From: Streptomyces viridochromogenes
GTDB lineage: Bacteria > Actinomycetota > Actinomycetes > Streptomycetales > Streptomycetaceae
Length of the DNA stretch: 64,000 bases
Reading direction: 5' to 3'
Assembly: GCF_001270495.1 (NCBI RefSeq)
Contig: NZ_LGUR01000117.1
Span: 124,001-188,000 of the forward strand
Shown: piece after piece, positions 26,306 through 35,019 of the stretch
How positions within the stretch are numbered: position 1 is the first letter of the stretch
Layout: each line of letters starts with the position of its first letter
Position numbers and translations under genes: made by a program
Notes under the pieces: generated by a model
Database searches by the model: none
The model's input: only the letters and a program-made list of their open reading frames with translations
What the model was told of the DNA's origin: nothing

Positions 26306-27184
26306 ATGCAGATCGGTCTTGTTGGTCTCGGCAAGATGGGCGGCAACATGCGCGAGCGCCTGCGCAACGCCGGCCACACGGTCGTCGGCTACGACACCAA
26401 CCCCGAACTGTCCGACGTCGCGAGCCTGGCCGACCTCGTCGACCAACTCGACGCGCCGCGCACGGTGTGGGTCATGGTCCCGGCCGGCCACCCCACCCAG
26501 CTGGTGATCGACCAGCTGGGCAGCCTCCTCAAGCCGTACGACACGGTGGTCGACGGCGGCAACTCCCGCTGGACGGACGACGAGAAGCACGCCCAGGAGC
26601 TGAGCAAGCACGGCATCGGCTTCGTCGACGCGGGCGTCTCCGGCGGCGTGTGGGGCCTGAAGAACGGCTACGCCCTGATGGTGGGCGGCGAGAAGGAGCA
26701 CGTCGACCGGCTCAAGCCGATCTTCGAGGCGCTCAAGCCGGAGGGGCCGTACGGGTACGTCCACGCGGGCAAGGTGGGCGCCGGGCACTTCGCGAAGATG
26801 GTCCACAACGGCATCGAGTACGCCATGATGCAGGCCTACGCCGAGGGCTGGGAGCTGCTGGAGAAGGTCGAGTCGGTGGACAACGTCCGGGAGGTCTTCC
26901 GCTCCTGGCAGGACGGCACCGTCATCCGTTCCTGGCTGCTGGACCTCGCGGTCAACGCGCTCGACGAGGACGAGCACCTGGAGAAGCTGAAGGGCTTCGC
27001 CCAGGACTCCGGCGAGGGACGCTGGACGGTGGAAGCCGCCATCGACCACGCGGTGCCGCTCCCGGCGATCACCACCTCCCTCTTCGCGCGGTTCGCGTCC
27101 CGCCAGGACGACTCCCCGCAGATGAAGATGATCGCGGCGCTGCGCAACCAGTTCGGCGGGCACGCCGTCGAGTCGAAGGAGTAG
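26306..27184 (+). CDS. gnd: 6-phosphogluconate dehydrogenase, decarboxylating (short form)
   Basis: A 292-residue enzyme making ribulose-5-phosphate, CO2 and NAD(P)H. The Rossmann motif GLVGLGKMGGNM is at 4-15. The catalytic and substrate regions are VVDGGNSRWTDD, DAGVSGGVWGLKNGYALMVGG and the Lys in GHFAKMVHNGIEY. It is about 180 residues shorter than the dimeric E. coli type, as expected for the tetrameric GntZ/YqeC-like form. It follows pgi immediately. Confidence 0.94.
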   Translation: MQIGLVGLGKMGGNMRERLRNAGHTVVGYDTNPELSDVASLADLVDQLDAPRTVWVMVPAGHPTQLVIDQLGSLLKPYDTVVDGGNSRWTDDEKHAQELSKHGIGFVDAGVSGGVWGLKNGYALMVGGEKEHVDRLKPIFEALKPEGPYGYVHAGKVGAGHFAKMVHNGIEYAMMQAYAEGWELLEKVESVDNVREVFRSWQDGTVIRSWLLDLAVNALDEDEHLEKLKGFAQDSGEGRWTVEAAIDHAVPLPAITTSLFARFASRQDDSPQMKMIAALRNQFGGHAVESKE

Positions 27185-27190
27185 CCCGCC

Positions 27191-27778
27191 GTGGGGGATC
27201 TCCTACTGGTCCGCCACGGTGAGACGGAGTGGAGCAGGTCGGGACAGCACACCAGCTGGACCGACCTCCCCCTCACGCAAGCCGGAGAGGAGCAGGCCAA
27301 GTCCCTTGCCCCGCTCCTCTCCGGCCGGACCTTCTCCCTGGCCCTGACCAGCCCGCTGCGCCGCGCGGTCCGCACCGCCGAACTGGCGGGCGTCGCCGGG
27401 GCCGTACCGGACCCGGACCTGCACGAATGGGACTACGGCGGCTACGAGGGCGTCACCACCGTCACCATCCACCGCTCCCGCCCCGACTGGTACCTGTGGA
27501 CCGACGGGGTGCCACCGGGCCCGGACGGTCACCCCGGGGAATCCCCGGCCGAGGTGGGCGCGCGGGCCGACCGGGTGCTCTCGCGGGTGGACGTGGCGCT
27601 GCTCGACGGCGATGCCGTCCTCGTGGCCCACGGTCACTTCCTGCGCGTGGTGACCGCCCGCCGACTGGGGCTCGCCCCGGCGGAGGGGCGCCTGTTCCAG
27701 CTGGCGACGGGCACGGTGAGCCGGCTGTCGACGGAGCACGGTCGGCCTGTGATCGCCGAGTGGAACACCCGGCCGTAA
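27191..27778 (+). CDS. Histidine phosphatase family protein (phosphoglycerate-mutase-like)
   Basis: A 195-residue protein. The phosphorylated-His motif LLVRHGETEWS is at 5-15, SPLRRAVRTAEL follows, and the second catalytic His is in VLVAHGHFLRVV (about 144-155). The GTG start is six bases after gnd, so it is the last gene of the pentose-phosphate operon. Members act as phosphatases on sugar phosphates or other small metabolites. A metabolite-repair or sugar-phosphate phosphatase role fits the context, but the substrate is not predictable. Confidence 0.88.
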   Translation: MGDLLLVRHGETEWSRSGQHTSWTDLPLTQAGEEQAKSLAPLLSGRTFSLALTSPLRRAVRTAELAGVAGAVPDPDLHEWDYGGYEGVTTVTIHRSRPDWYLWTDGVPPGPDGHPGESPAEVGARADRVLSRVDVALLDGDAVLVAHGHFLRVVTARRLGLAPAEGRLFQLATGTVSRLSTEHGRPVIAEWNTRP

Positions 27779-27830
27779 CCCCCCTGGCGGAGTTGACAGG
27801 TTCGGCAGGCCGGCGTCAGAGTCCCCGCTG

Positions 27831-29297
27831 ATGGAGATCAACGATCTGACGCCGGCCGAGCTGCGGGTGTGGCAGGCCTTTCCCCGGGGCGAAGCCGTGG
27901 ACTTCCGTACGGCGGAGGACGACAGCGCGCCCGACGGCGCCGACTGGGGACCGCAACGGACCGTGCGCGCCGCGGTGTTGAGGGCACTGCTGCTCGACGG
28001 GCCGGTGGAGAGCGGCGAGGTGGCCGCCCTCAAGGTGGCGGGCGCGCGGATCGCCGGTGTGCTGGACGTGCGGTACGCGACGATCGACAGCGTCGCCCGC
28101 CTGAGCCACTGTCACTTCGAAGAGGTTCCGGACCTCTCCGGCGCCCAGCTGAAGTACCTCAATCTGACCGGGTCCCGGCTGCCCGGTCTGGCGGGCGCGC
28201 GGATGCGGGTCGACGGAGGGCTGCGGCTGACGAGCTGCCGGTTCAGGGGGCGGGTACGGCTCGGCGGGGCGCAGATCGCCGGGGCGTTGTGTCTGGAGGG
28301 TGCCGAGATCATCGTGCCGGAGGGGACCGAGGCCCCCGTCCTCCAGCTCCACCAGGTGACCGTCGGCGAGGACCTGTGCGCGTCGCGTCTGCGTACGCAC
28401 GGAGAGATCCGGCTCGACGGCGCCACAGTGAGCGGCTCGCTCCGCCTGGAGAACGCCGAACTCCGGCGGCCCGGCGGCCTTGTGCTCCACGCCGAGGCCC
28501 TGGAGGTGGGCGCCAACGTCCTGTGCAGGCGTCTGGGCGCGCACGGCCGGATCGATCTGCGCGGCGCCCGCATACCCGGTCTGCTCGACCTGCTCTACAG
28601 CCGGCTGTCCAACCCCGGCGGTACCGCGTTGCATGCGAGTAGCTGTGTCATCGGCGAGGTGTGGCTGCGCAAGGGCCCGCCGATGGAAGGCATGCTGAAC
28701 CTGCGGCGCTCCCAGATAGACCACCTGAACCTGGCACCCGAGATGCTGTCGGACCAGGTCCGCATACTCGACCTCACGTACGTCTCCCTGACCCCGCACG
28801 TGCCGCCGGAGCACCGACTGCCCATGCTGGAGCGGGACGGCGACACGTTCGACCCGCACGGATACGAGCAGTTGACGGCCTCCTACCGCCGCACCGGCGA
28901 CGATCACGCCGCCCGTCTCGTCCAGCTCGCCAAGCAGCGCCGCCACCGCACCACCCTGCCCTGGTACGGCCGCCTGTGGGGTCACGTCCAGGACGCCACC
29001 GTCGGCTACGGGTTCCGGCCGATGCGGGCCCTGGGCTGGCTGCTGTCGCTGCTCGCCATCGGGTCGGTGGCCTTCGCGCTGGACGCGCCCCCGCCGTTGA
29101 AGGCGGACGAGGCACCGCACTTCAACCCGGTGTTCTACACGCTCGACCTGCTGCTCCCGGTGATCTCCTTCGGGCAGGAACCGGCCTTCGCCCCGGAGGG
29201 CGGACAGCAGGCCCTGGCGTACGTCCTCGTCCTCACCGGCTGGATCCTGGCCACCACGGTCATCGCCGGTGTCACCCGGACCGTCAGCCGCCAGTGA
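27831..29297 (+). CDS. Membrane-anchored beta-helical (pentapeptide-like) protein
   Basis: A 488-residue protein often annotated in Streptomyces as a membrane-associated oxidoreductase, although no cofactor motif is visible. Residues about 60-290 are degenerate beta-helix repeats of about 20 residues with periodic G-A-x-I/L-x-G-x-L patterns (GARIAGVLDVRYATID, GGAQIAGALCLEGAEI, GATVSGSLRLENAEL). Two C-terminal hydrophobic helices (about 400-420 and 462-483) would place the repeat domain in the cytosol. A TTGACA lies about 33 bases before the ATG. The protein may bind a surface or partner; enzyme activity is doubtful. Its stop is six bases from the convergent dehydroshikimate dehydratase gene. 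Confidence 0.75.
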   Translation: MEINDLTPAELRVWQAFPRGEAVDFRTAEDDSAPDGADWGPQRTVRAAVLRALLLDGPVESGEVAALKVAGARIAGVLDVRYATIDSVARLSHCHFEEVPDLSGAQLKYLNLTGSRLPGLAGARMRVDGGLRLTSCRFRGRVRLGGAQIAGALCLEGAEIIVPEGTEAPVLQLHQVTVGEDLCASRLRTHGEIRLDGATVSGSLRLENAELRRPGGLVLHAEALEVGANVLCRRLGAHGRIDLRGARIPGLLDLLYSRLSNPGGTALHASSCVIGEVWLRKGPPMEGMLNLRRSQIDHLNLAPEMLSDQVRILDLTYVSLTPHVPPEHRLPMLERDGDTFDPHGYEQLTASYRRTGDDHAARLVQLAKQRRHRTTLPWYGRLWGHVQDATVGYGFRPMRALGWLLSLLAIGSVAFALDAPPPLKADEAPHFNPVFYTLDLLLPVISFGQEPAFAPEGGQQALAYVLVLTGWILATTVIAGVTRTVSRQ

Positions 29298-29303
29298 CTC
29301 CCG

Positions 29304-31091
29304 TCATCGGACCGGCCGCCCCGCGTGCTGGGCGGCCAGCCGCACCGGCGCGTTCTGGGCGCCGTAGCCCCGGTAGCCGTCGCGCTGCGCCAGCTCGAAG
29401 AAGACGCGGCCGACCGTCACGGTGTAGCAGTGCCGGAACTCGCCGTGCGCGTCACGGTCGTAGAGGATGCCCAGCTCGCGATACGTCTCCAGCTCGCCGT
29501 CCGGGAACTCGTACCGCGCCGCCAGATCGTCGTAGTAGTTGGCGGGGATCGGCAGCAGCCGGCCGCCCGCCGCCCGGAAGCGGCGCGCTGCGGCGACCAC
29601 GTCGTCCGTGGTCAGCGCGATGTGCTGGGCGTGCACCGTGTCGTCGGTCGGCGCCGCGCCCACGCTCAGGGCGATCCGCACACTTTCGTCGGCGTTGGTG
29701 ACGGCGCGGCTGCGCATCAGGCCGTACGGGTCGGCGACGTCGACGCTCTCCTGGGCGTGCAGGCCGAGGACGCTGCGGTGGAAGAGGGTCGCCTCGTCGA
29801 AGTGGTGCCAGGGCTGGGTGAGGGCGAGATGGTCGATGCCGTGGACGCCCGGGGTCCCGGCCCGGTGGGCGACGTCCGTGAAGTCGGCGCGCCAGTTGGG
29901 CAGTTCGTTCCGCTGGGTCGCGCAGAAGAAGAGTTCCGTGCCGTCGGGTGCCGCGACCGCGTCGAGCGGGGCGTCCTCAGGGGCGCGGCGCCGGGGCAGT
30001 ACGGGGGCCAGGAGGGCCTCGGCGCGGCGGGCGGCGCCGGTCGGGTCGGGTGACTCAAGGCCGATCGCGGCGAGCCCGGTGCCGTCCCGGCGTGCGGCGC
30101 CGGAGGTGTTGACCAGGATCCTGGCCTCGCCTTGCTGCCACAGGTCGACCGGCTTGCTGCGGTGCCGTGCGGTGCGGGCGAAGCCCAGGGCGCCGAGGAC
30201 GGCCGAGACCGGTTCGGCGTCGGGCGTGACCAGTTCGGCGAAGGCGATGCCGGTGGGGACGACGGGCGCGGGCGGGGTGGCGACGCCGACCGTCTCCTGG
30301 AGGACCAGGAGGGAGCGGTGGGCGTCGACGGCGGTCGGGCCGGCCTCGGCCTGGCGGAAGACGTCGTTGAAGACCTCCAGGGAGAGGGGGCCGTCGTATC
30401 CCGTGCGCAGGACGTGGCGGACGAGGCCGGCGACGTCGAAGCCGCCCTGGCCGGGGAAGCAGCGGTAGTGGCGGCTCCACTGGAGGACGTCCATCGCGAG
30501 CAGCGGGGCGTCGGCGAGCTGGAGGAAGAAGATCTTCTCGCCGGGGATGTCCTCGATGCCCTTGGGGTCCGAGCCACGGGACAGAATGTGGAAGCTGTCC
30601 AGGCAGGTGCCGAGGGCCGGGTGGTCGGCCGCCTCGACGATGCGCCAGGCGTGGTCGTACGTGCTGACGTGCCGCCCCCAGGCGAGTGCCTCGTACGCCA
30701 CCCGGAGGCCGAACTCCTGGGCCAGGTCGGCGAGTTGGCGCAGGTGGTACGCGGCGAGCGCGTCGTCGTCCACGGCGAGCGGGTGCACGCTGGAGCAGAC
30801 GAGGACGGTGTCGGCGCCGAGCCGCCGCATCACCTCGAACTTGTGCCGGGCGCGGCGCAGACCGCGGGCGAACTCGTCGGCGGGCACGGCCTCGATGTCC
30901 CGCATCGGCTGGTAGAGGTCGACGCTCAACCCCAGATCCGCACAGCGCGCCCGGATCTCCTCCGGGGTCAGCGGGCTGGCCAGCAGGTCGTTCTCGAAGA
31001 TCTCCACGCCGTCGAAGCCGGCCCGGGAGGCGGCCGTGAGCTTCTCGGTGAGGGATCCGCTGAGGGAGACGGTGGCGATGGAAGTTCGCAT
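29304..31091 (-). CDS. quiC: Bifunctional-type 3-dehydroshikimate dehydratase (TIM barrel plus HPPD-like domain)
   Basis: A 595-residue protein. The N-terminal domain (1-280) is a sugar-isomerase-like TIM barrel converting 3-dehydroshikimate to protocatechuate. The four metal ligands of the two-domain enzyme are exactly placed: Glu134 (AYEALAW), Asp165 (CLDSFH), Gln191 (FLQLADAP) and Glu239 (LSLEVFND). The C-terminal half (about 290-590) is a VOC/4-hydroxyphenylpyruvate-dioxygenase-like domain (HGIDHLALTQP, VHAQHIALTTDDVVAAARRFRAAGG) of uncertain activity. It is 23 bases downstream of the shikimate dehydrogenase gene and completes a quinate/shikimate catabolic operon. Confidence 0.9.
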   Translation of the reverse strand: MRTSIATVSLSGSLTEKLTAASRAGFDGVEIFENDLLASPLTPEEIRARCADLGLSVDLYQPMRDIEAVPADEFARGLRRARHKFEVMRRLGADTVLVCSSVHPLAVDDDALAAYHLRQLADLAQEFGLRVAYEALAWGRHVSTYDHAWRIVEAADHPALGTCLDSFHILSRGSDPKGIEDIPGEKIFFLQLADAPLLAMDVLQWSRHYRCFPGQGGFDVAGLVRHVLRTGYDGPLSLEVFNDVFRQAEAGPTAVDAHRSLLVLQETVGVATPPAPVVPTGIAFAELVTPDAEPVSAVLGALGFARTARHRSKPVDLWQQGEARILVNTSGAARRDGTGLAAIGLESPDPTGAARRAEALLAPVLPRRRAPEDAPLDAVAAPDGTELFFCATQRNELPNWRADFTDVAHRAGTPGVHGIDHLALTQPWHHFDEATLFHRSVLGLHAQESVDVADPYGLMRSRAVTNADESVRIALSVGAAPTDDTVHAQHIALTTDDVVAAARRFRAAGGRLLPIPANYYDDLAARYEFPDGELETYRELGILYDRDAHGEFRHCYTVTVGRVFFELAQRDGYRGYGAQNAPVRLAAQHAGRPVR

Positions 31092-31114
31092 GCCGGTACC
31101 TCTTCCTGACTCTG

Positions 31115-32008
31115 CTAGCTGGGGGTTCCTACGGCGCCCGCGCGTTCGGCGAGCTCGGCGATGTCCGCGAGCATGCGCGTGCTGTCGGGCTCACGCCCGG
31201 TGAACAAGCGGAACGCGTCCACGGCCTGGAAGACCGCCATGCCGCCCCCGTCGAGGGTGGCGCAGCCCAGCGCCCGGGCCGTGCGCAGCAGCTCCGTCTC
31301 CAGCGGGCGGTAGACGACCTCGGCGACCCACAGCCCCGGGTGGAGCAGCTCGGCCGGGAGGGGCAGGCCGGGGTGGGCTGCCATGCCGGTGGGGGTGGCG
31401 TGGACGAGGCCGTCGGCGCGACCGATCAGGGTGCGCAGTGCGTCCGGGGTGGCGCCGACCGCCCGGCCCGCGCCGAAGTGCCCGTTCAGCGCCGCGGCGA
31501 GATCGCCGGCCCGGTCACGCAGCGCGTCCACGACGGTGACCCGCTCGGCGCCCAGTGTCAGCATGGCGTGTGCGACGGCCGCCCCCGCTCCCCCGGCACC
31601 CAGCTGCACGACCCGCTCCAGCGGCACGTCCGGCAGCCCGCGCGCGAACGACGCGGCGAAACCGGTGACGTCCGTGTTGTGGCCGACGGCCCTGCCGTCC
31701 TCGAAGACCACGGTGTTGACCGCGCCCAGCGCCTCGGCCTGCGGGGCGAGTGCGTCCAGGTGCTCGATGACGAGCTGCTTGCACGGGTGCGTGATGTTGA
31801 GCCCGTCGAAACCGAGGTCGCGGGCGGCCCGCACCAGGTCGCCCACCGCCTGCGGCGGGACGCCGAGCGTGTCGATGTCGATGAGCCGGTACAGATAGCG
31901 CAGACCCTGCCGGTCGGCCTCCCGCTCGTGCAGCGCCGGGCTGAGCGACGGTCCGATGCCGGAGCCGATCAGCCCGACGAGATATGAGTCCTTGGCGTCC
32001 TTGCCCAC
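31115..32008 (-). CDS. Shikimate/quinate dehydrogenase (catabolic type)
   Basis: A 297-residue AroE-family enzyme. Substrate residues are seen in GPSLSPALHE and the catalytic Lys in LNITHPCKQLVI; NTDVTGFAASF supplies the Asn/Asp pair. The NAD-binding loop is LGAGGAGAAVAHAM. The GTG at 32008 follows AGGAGG with seven-base spacing. Pairing with dehydroshikimate dehydratase, an MHS transporter and a TetR regulator points to oxidation of quinate or shikimate to dehydroshikimate rather than aromatic biosynthesis. The operator at 32031-32056 lies 23 bases upstream. Confidence 0.9.
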   Translation of the reverse strand: MGKDAKDSYLVGLIGSGIGPSLSPALHEREADRQGLRYLYRLIDIDTLGVPPQAVGDLVRAARDLGFDGLNITHPCKQLVIEHLDALAPQAEALGAVNTVVFEDGRAVGHNTDVTGFAASFARGLPDVPLERVVQLGAGGAGAAVAHAMLTLGAERVTVVDALRDRAGDLAAALNGHFGAGRAVGATPDALRTLIGRADGLVHATPTGMAAHPGLPLPAELLHPGLWVAEVVYRPLETELLRTARALGCATLDGGGMAVFQAVDAFRLFTGREPDSTRMLADIAELAERAGAVGTPS

Positions 32009-32030
32009 CGGTGGACCTCCTGAGCGGCTC

Positions 32031-32056
32031 ACTAATGTACGAACTGGTGAGTTAGT
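32031..32056. promoter_or_regulatory. TetR operator 1 of the shikimate regulon
   Basis: An AT-rich inverted repeat, ACTAAT at 32031-32036 and GTTAGT at 32051-32056, between the shikimate dehydrogenase and TetR genes. Read on the minus strand it begins ACTAACTCACCAGT. The site at 32925 begins ACTAACTATCCAGT: 12 of 14 positions match. Shared sequence in front of two functionally linked transcripts makes binding by the TetR in between likely. Confidence 0.6.
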
Positions 32057-32177
32057 AATAGCAGGCGGACCGGAGCCTGGGAAGGCCTGCCCCGACACGG
32101 GAGACGACCGGGCTTCTACAATCACCGGCACGCGGGTGGGCCACCGGGGCGCGCTCACCCCTCGCCGAAGGAAGCCG

Positions 32178-32843
32178 ATGACCAGCGTCGAAGAGCCGGC
32201 ACGCAGCAACGGGCGGACCCGTGACGCCGCCCGCACCCAGGCCGAGATCCTCGACGTCGCGACGCAGGAGTTCGCCCGGGTCGGCTTCGCGGGGGCCCGG
32301 GTCGACGACATCGCCGCCCGGACCAGCACCACGAAGCGGATGATCTACTACTACTTCGGCGGCAAGGAACAGCTGTTCACAGCCGTGCTGGAGCGGGCGT
32401 ACGGCGTGATCCGGGAGACCGAGCAGCAGCTCGACGTCGAGCATCTGGACCCGGTCGCGGCCATCCGCCGGCTGGCGGAGCTGACCTTCGACCACCACGA
32501 GCAGCACCCCGACTTCATCCGCCTGGTCAGCATCGAGAACATCCACGGGGCCGAGCACATCGCCGCCTCCGAGAAGCTCGGCAAGATCGGCTCACCCGCA
32601 CTGGACGTGATCCGCCGGATCCTGGCGTCGGGGCAGCGGTCCGGCCTGTTCACGGCCGACGTGGACGCCGTCGACCTGCACGCGATGATCAGTTCCTTCT
32701 GCTTCTTCCGGGTCTCCAACCGGCACACCTTCGGTGCCCTGTTCGGCCGTGACCTGGTGGATCCGGCGCAGCGCGAGCACTACCGCACGATGCTCGGCGA
32801 CATGGTGATCGCGTACCTGACGGCACCGCGGGCCGAGGACTGA
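32178..32843 (+). CDS. TetR-family regulator of shikimate/quinate use
   Basis: A 221-residue regulator. The N-terminal helix-turn-helix is at about 18-65 (TQAEILDVATQEFARVGFAGARVDDIAARTSTTKRMIYYYFGGKEQLF). The rest is the helical ligand domain, including LVSIENIHGAEHIAASEKL. The ATG at 32178 has GAAGGAA upstream. It sits between the shikimate dehydrogenase operon and the MHS transporter gene; both promoters carry the same candidate operator. A shikimate-pathway metabolite is the most likely inducer. Confidence 0.9.
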   Translation: MTSVEEPARSNGRTRDAARTQAEILDVATQEFARVGFAGARVDDIAARTSTTKRMIYYYFGGKEQLFTAVLERAYGVIRETEQQLDVEHLDPVAAIRRLAELTFDHHEQHPDFIRLVSIENIHGAEHIAASEKLGKIGSPALDVIRRILASGQRSGLFTADVDAVDLHAMISSFCFFRVSNRHTFGALFGRDLVDPAQREHYRTMLGDMVIAYLTAPRAED

Positions 32844-32924
32844 CCGAGGGCCGACAGGCGAGATCCTTCGGCTCGACCTCTTGACACTCGGGAAACCTCG
32901 GCGCAACATCCGTAGCCATCCGCT

Positions 32925-32950
32925 ACTAACTATCCAGTGGGTTAATTAAC
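32925..32950. promoter_or_regulatory. TetR operator 2, upstream of the shikimate-type transporter
   Basis: Begins ACTAACTATCCAGT and ends in the palindrome GTTAATTAAC (32941-32950). It shares the ACTAACTnnCCAGT core with the site at 32031-32056 on the opposite strand. A TTGACA at 32881-32886 may be the promoter -35 element. The site is about 100 bases before the transporter start. Confidence 0.55.
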
Positions 32951-33051
32951 CGGGTAGCTCCCGGTCGGCCGACCCGTCACCCCAGGGATCCGGCGCCTCT
33001 CCTCTGCACTCGCTCCCCCATATGGTGGAGTCCCCTCGAAGGAGCACCCCT

Positions 33052-34392
33052 GTGTCCGTCCCCGACACCGCCGTCGGCCAGCCGAAGAAAGCGGCCACGG
33101 CTGCCTGGATCGGCAGCGCCCTGGAGTACTACGACTTCTTCATCTACGGCAGCGCCGCCGCGCTGATCTTCCCCGAGGTCTTCTTCGACGAGTCCGACCC
33201 GGCGACGGCGACCCTGCTCTCGCTGGCCACGTTCGGCGTGGCGTACGCGGCCCGGCCGGTCGGCGCGCTATTCCTCGGTCACTACGGCGACCGGCTGGGG
33301 CGTAAGAAGATCATGGTCTTCACGCTGATCCTGATGGGTGTGTCGACGTTCCTCATCGGCTGTCTGCCGACCCGCGACCAGGTCGGCACGCTCGCCCCCG
33401 TGCTGCTGGTGCTGTGCCGGGTGCTCCAGGGCATCTCGGCGGCCGGCGAGCAGGCCAGCGCCAACTCGATGACCTTGGAACACGCGCCACCACACCGGCG
33501 CGGCTTCTTCACCAGCTTCACGCTGAGCGGCACCCAGGGCGGGCAGTTGCTGGCCACCCTGGTCTTCATCCCGGTCGCCGCGCTCCCGGAGGAGCAGCTG
33601 CTGTCGTGGGGCTGGCGGGTTCCGTTCTGGATGAGCATCGCGGTCGCCGTCGTCGGGTACGTCATCCGCCGCAAGCTGGAGGAGACGCCGGCCTTCGAGC
33701 GGCAGGCCGCCGCCGAGGGTGTCGTCAAGCTGCCGCTCGCCGTGCTGATGCGGGAGCACTGGGCGGATGTGCTGCGGGTGATCGCCGGTGCCCTGGTCGC
33801 CTCGGTCAGCACGATCTTCACGGTGTGGGCGCTGTCGTACGCCACCAGCGACTCGGTCGGGATGGACAGGTCCGCCATGTTGTGGGTGGGCGCGCTCGCC
33901 AACCTGGTCGCGCTCGGCGCGATCCCGCTGTGGGCCGCGCTCTCGGACCGCATCGGGCGCCGTCCGGTGTACCTGATCGGCGCGGCCGGCAGCGCGGTGA
34001 CGATGTTCCTCTACCTGTGGGCGATCTCCACCGGCTCCTACCCGCTGACCCTGGTTCTGGGCATCGTCGCCTTCGGTGTGGTCTACAGCGCCGCGAACGG
34101 CGTGTGGCCCTCCTTCTACGGCGAGATGTTCTCCACCCGGGTCCGGCTGTCCGGCATGGCCATCGGCACCCAGATCGGCTTCGCGGTCGCCGGTTTCGCG
34201 GTCACCTTCGCCGCGCAGATCGCCGGCCCGAACGGCGACGACTGGTCCGCGGTGGCCCTCTTCACGGCGGCCCTGTGCGTGCCTCCGATCGTGGCCGCGC
34301 TCACCGCCCGCGAGACCGCGAAGGTCCCGACGGAACAGCTCGGCGAACGCGCCTCCGACAAGACGGCCCAGCGGGAGAGCGTCGCGGCCTGA
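33052..34392 (+). CDS. MHS-family MFS transporter, probable shikimate importer
   Basis: A 446-residue protein with about twelve membrane helices. The metabolite:H+ symporter signatures are present: AWIGSALEYYDFFIYGSAAALIFPEVFF at the start, YAARPVGALFLGHYGDRLGRKK after helix 2, and SDRIGRRPVYLIG in the central loop. The GTG at 33052 follows GAAGGAG with seven-base spacing. Context with dehydroshikimate dehydratase and shikimate dehydrogenase, plus a shared operator, supports uptake of shikimate, quinate or a related aromatic acid. Confidence 0.88.
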   Translation: MSVPDTAVGQPKKAATAAWIGSALEYYDFFIYGSAAALIFPEVFFDESDPATATLLSLATFGVAYAARPVGALFLGHYGDRLGRKKIMVFTLILMGVSTFLIGCLPTRDQVGTLAPVLLVLCRVLQGISAAGEQASANSMTLEHAPPHRRGFFTSFTLSGTQGGQLLATLVFIPVAALPEEQLLSWGWRVPFWMSIAVAVVGYVIRRKLEETPAFERQAAAEGVVKLPLAVLMREHWADVLRVIAGALVASVSTIFTVWALSYATSDSVGMDRSAMLWVGALANLVALGAIPLWAALSDRIGRRPVYLIGAAGSAVTMFLYLWAISTGSYPLTLVLGIVAFGVVYSAANGVWPSFYGEMFSTRVRLSGMAIGTQIGFAVAGFAVTFAAQIAGPNGDDWSAVALFTAALCVPPIVAALTARETAKVPTEQLGERASDKTAQRESVAA

Positions 34393-34410
34393 TCCGCTGG
34401 CTCACCCCAC

Positions 34411-34442
34411 CGGTCACCCGGTCACCCGGTCACCCGGTCACC
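34411..34442. repeat. Short tandem repeat, four copies of CGGTCACC
   Basis: Four exact head-to-tail copies of the octamer CGGTCACC directly after the transporter stop and before its terminator. No function is apparent; slippage-prone array. Confidence 0.8.
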
Positions 34443-34455
34443 CGGCCACTCCACC

Positions 34456-34497
34456 ACTCGGGTCCTCGGACGCAGAGACAGCTCCGAGGGCCCGAGT
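34456..34497. terminator. Stem-loop terminator between convergent transporter and VOC genes
   Basis: ACTCGGGTCCTCGGA at 34456-34470 pairs with TCCGAGGGCCCGAGT at 34483-34497, 14 of 15 positions plus a G-U pair, loop 12 bases. Confidence 0.75.
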
Positions 34498-34514
34498 CGT
34501 GACGTGTCGCGGCG

Positions 34515-34925
34515 CTACGCGTTCGACCAGCCCCTCCTGCACAGCACCAGCCGGTACCCGTCCGGGTCCTCGATCGTGACGCCCCACTCGTTCCAGTACG
34601 GGTTCGGCGACACGACCCGCTTGCCGCCGTGCCGCTCCAGCCGGGCCACCAGGTCGTCCGGCACGGGCCCGTCCACGTAGACGACGAGGAGGTCCTCCTC
34701 GGTCGGGCGGGGTTCGACCGGGTGGGCGGCCTCGTGGACGAGTTCCAGATGCCAGCCGGCGTCCGGCCAGCCCAGCATCAACAGGTCGTGCTCGCCCGGT
34801 TCCCCGCCGCCCACGGCCCGCCATACGACAGCGAGTCCCAGCCCTTCGACCCAGAACCGCTCCGCCGCGGCGAGATCCCTGGACGGACGGGCGATACGGA
34901 TGTGGCTGCGGCCGTTGACCGGCAT
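34515..34925 (-). CDS. VOC-family (glyoxalase-like) protein
   Basis: A 136-residue protein with the paired beta-alpha-beta-beta-beta modules of the vicinal oxygen chelate fold. SHIRIARPSRDLAAAERFWVEGLGL lies at the start, WHLELVHEA in the middle, and WNEWGVTIEDPDGYRLVLCRR at the end. The second-module ending is that of glyoxalase/bleomycin-resistance proteins. The ATG at 34925 has GGAGGG upstream. It stands alone with a divergent remnant upstream; the substrate is unknown. Confidence 0.82.
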   Translation of the reverse strand: MPVNGRSHIRIARPSRDLAAAERFWVEGLGLAVVWRAVGGGEPGEHDLLMLGWPDAGWHLELVHEAAHPVEPRPTEEDLLVVYVDGPVPDDLVARLERHGGKRVVSPNPYWNEWGVTIEDPDGYRLVLCRRGWSNA

Positions 34926-35019
34926 GATCGACCCTCCATCTGATCGGCATTGATCCGCTCGGCAGCGTAGGCGGCTCCCGTGCGCCGGGCCATCGGTCAT
35001 AGGCCCTCCGCCCAGCGCC

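Noticed and set aside
34411..34442. Tandem CGGTCACC array considered as a CRISPR or iteron-like element
   Set aside because: Units are contiguous 8-mers without spacers and lie in a 3' untranslated region before a terminator; no replication or Cas gene is nearby.
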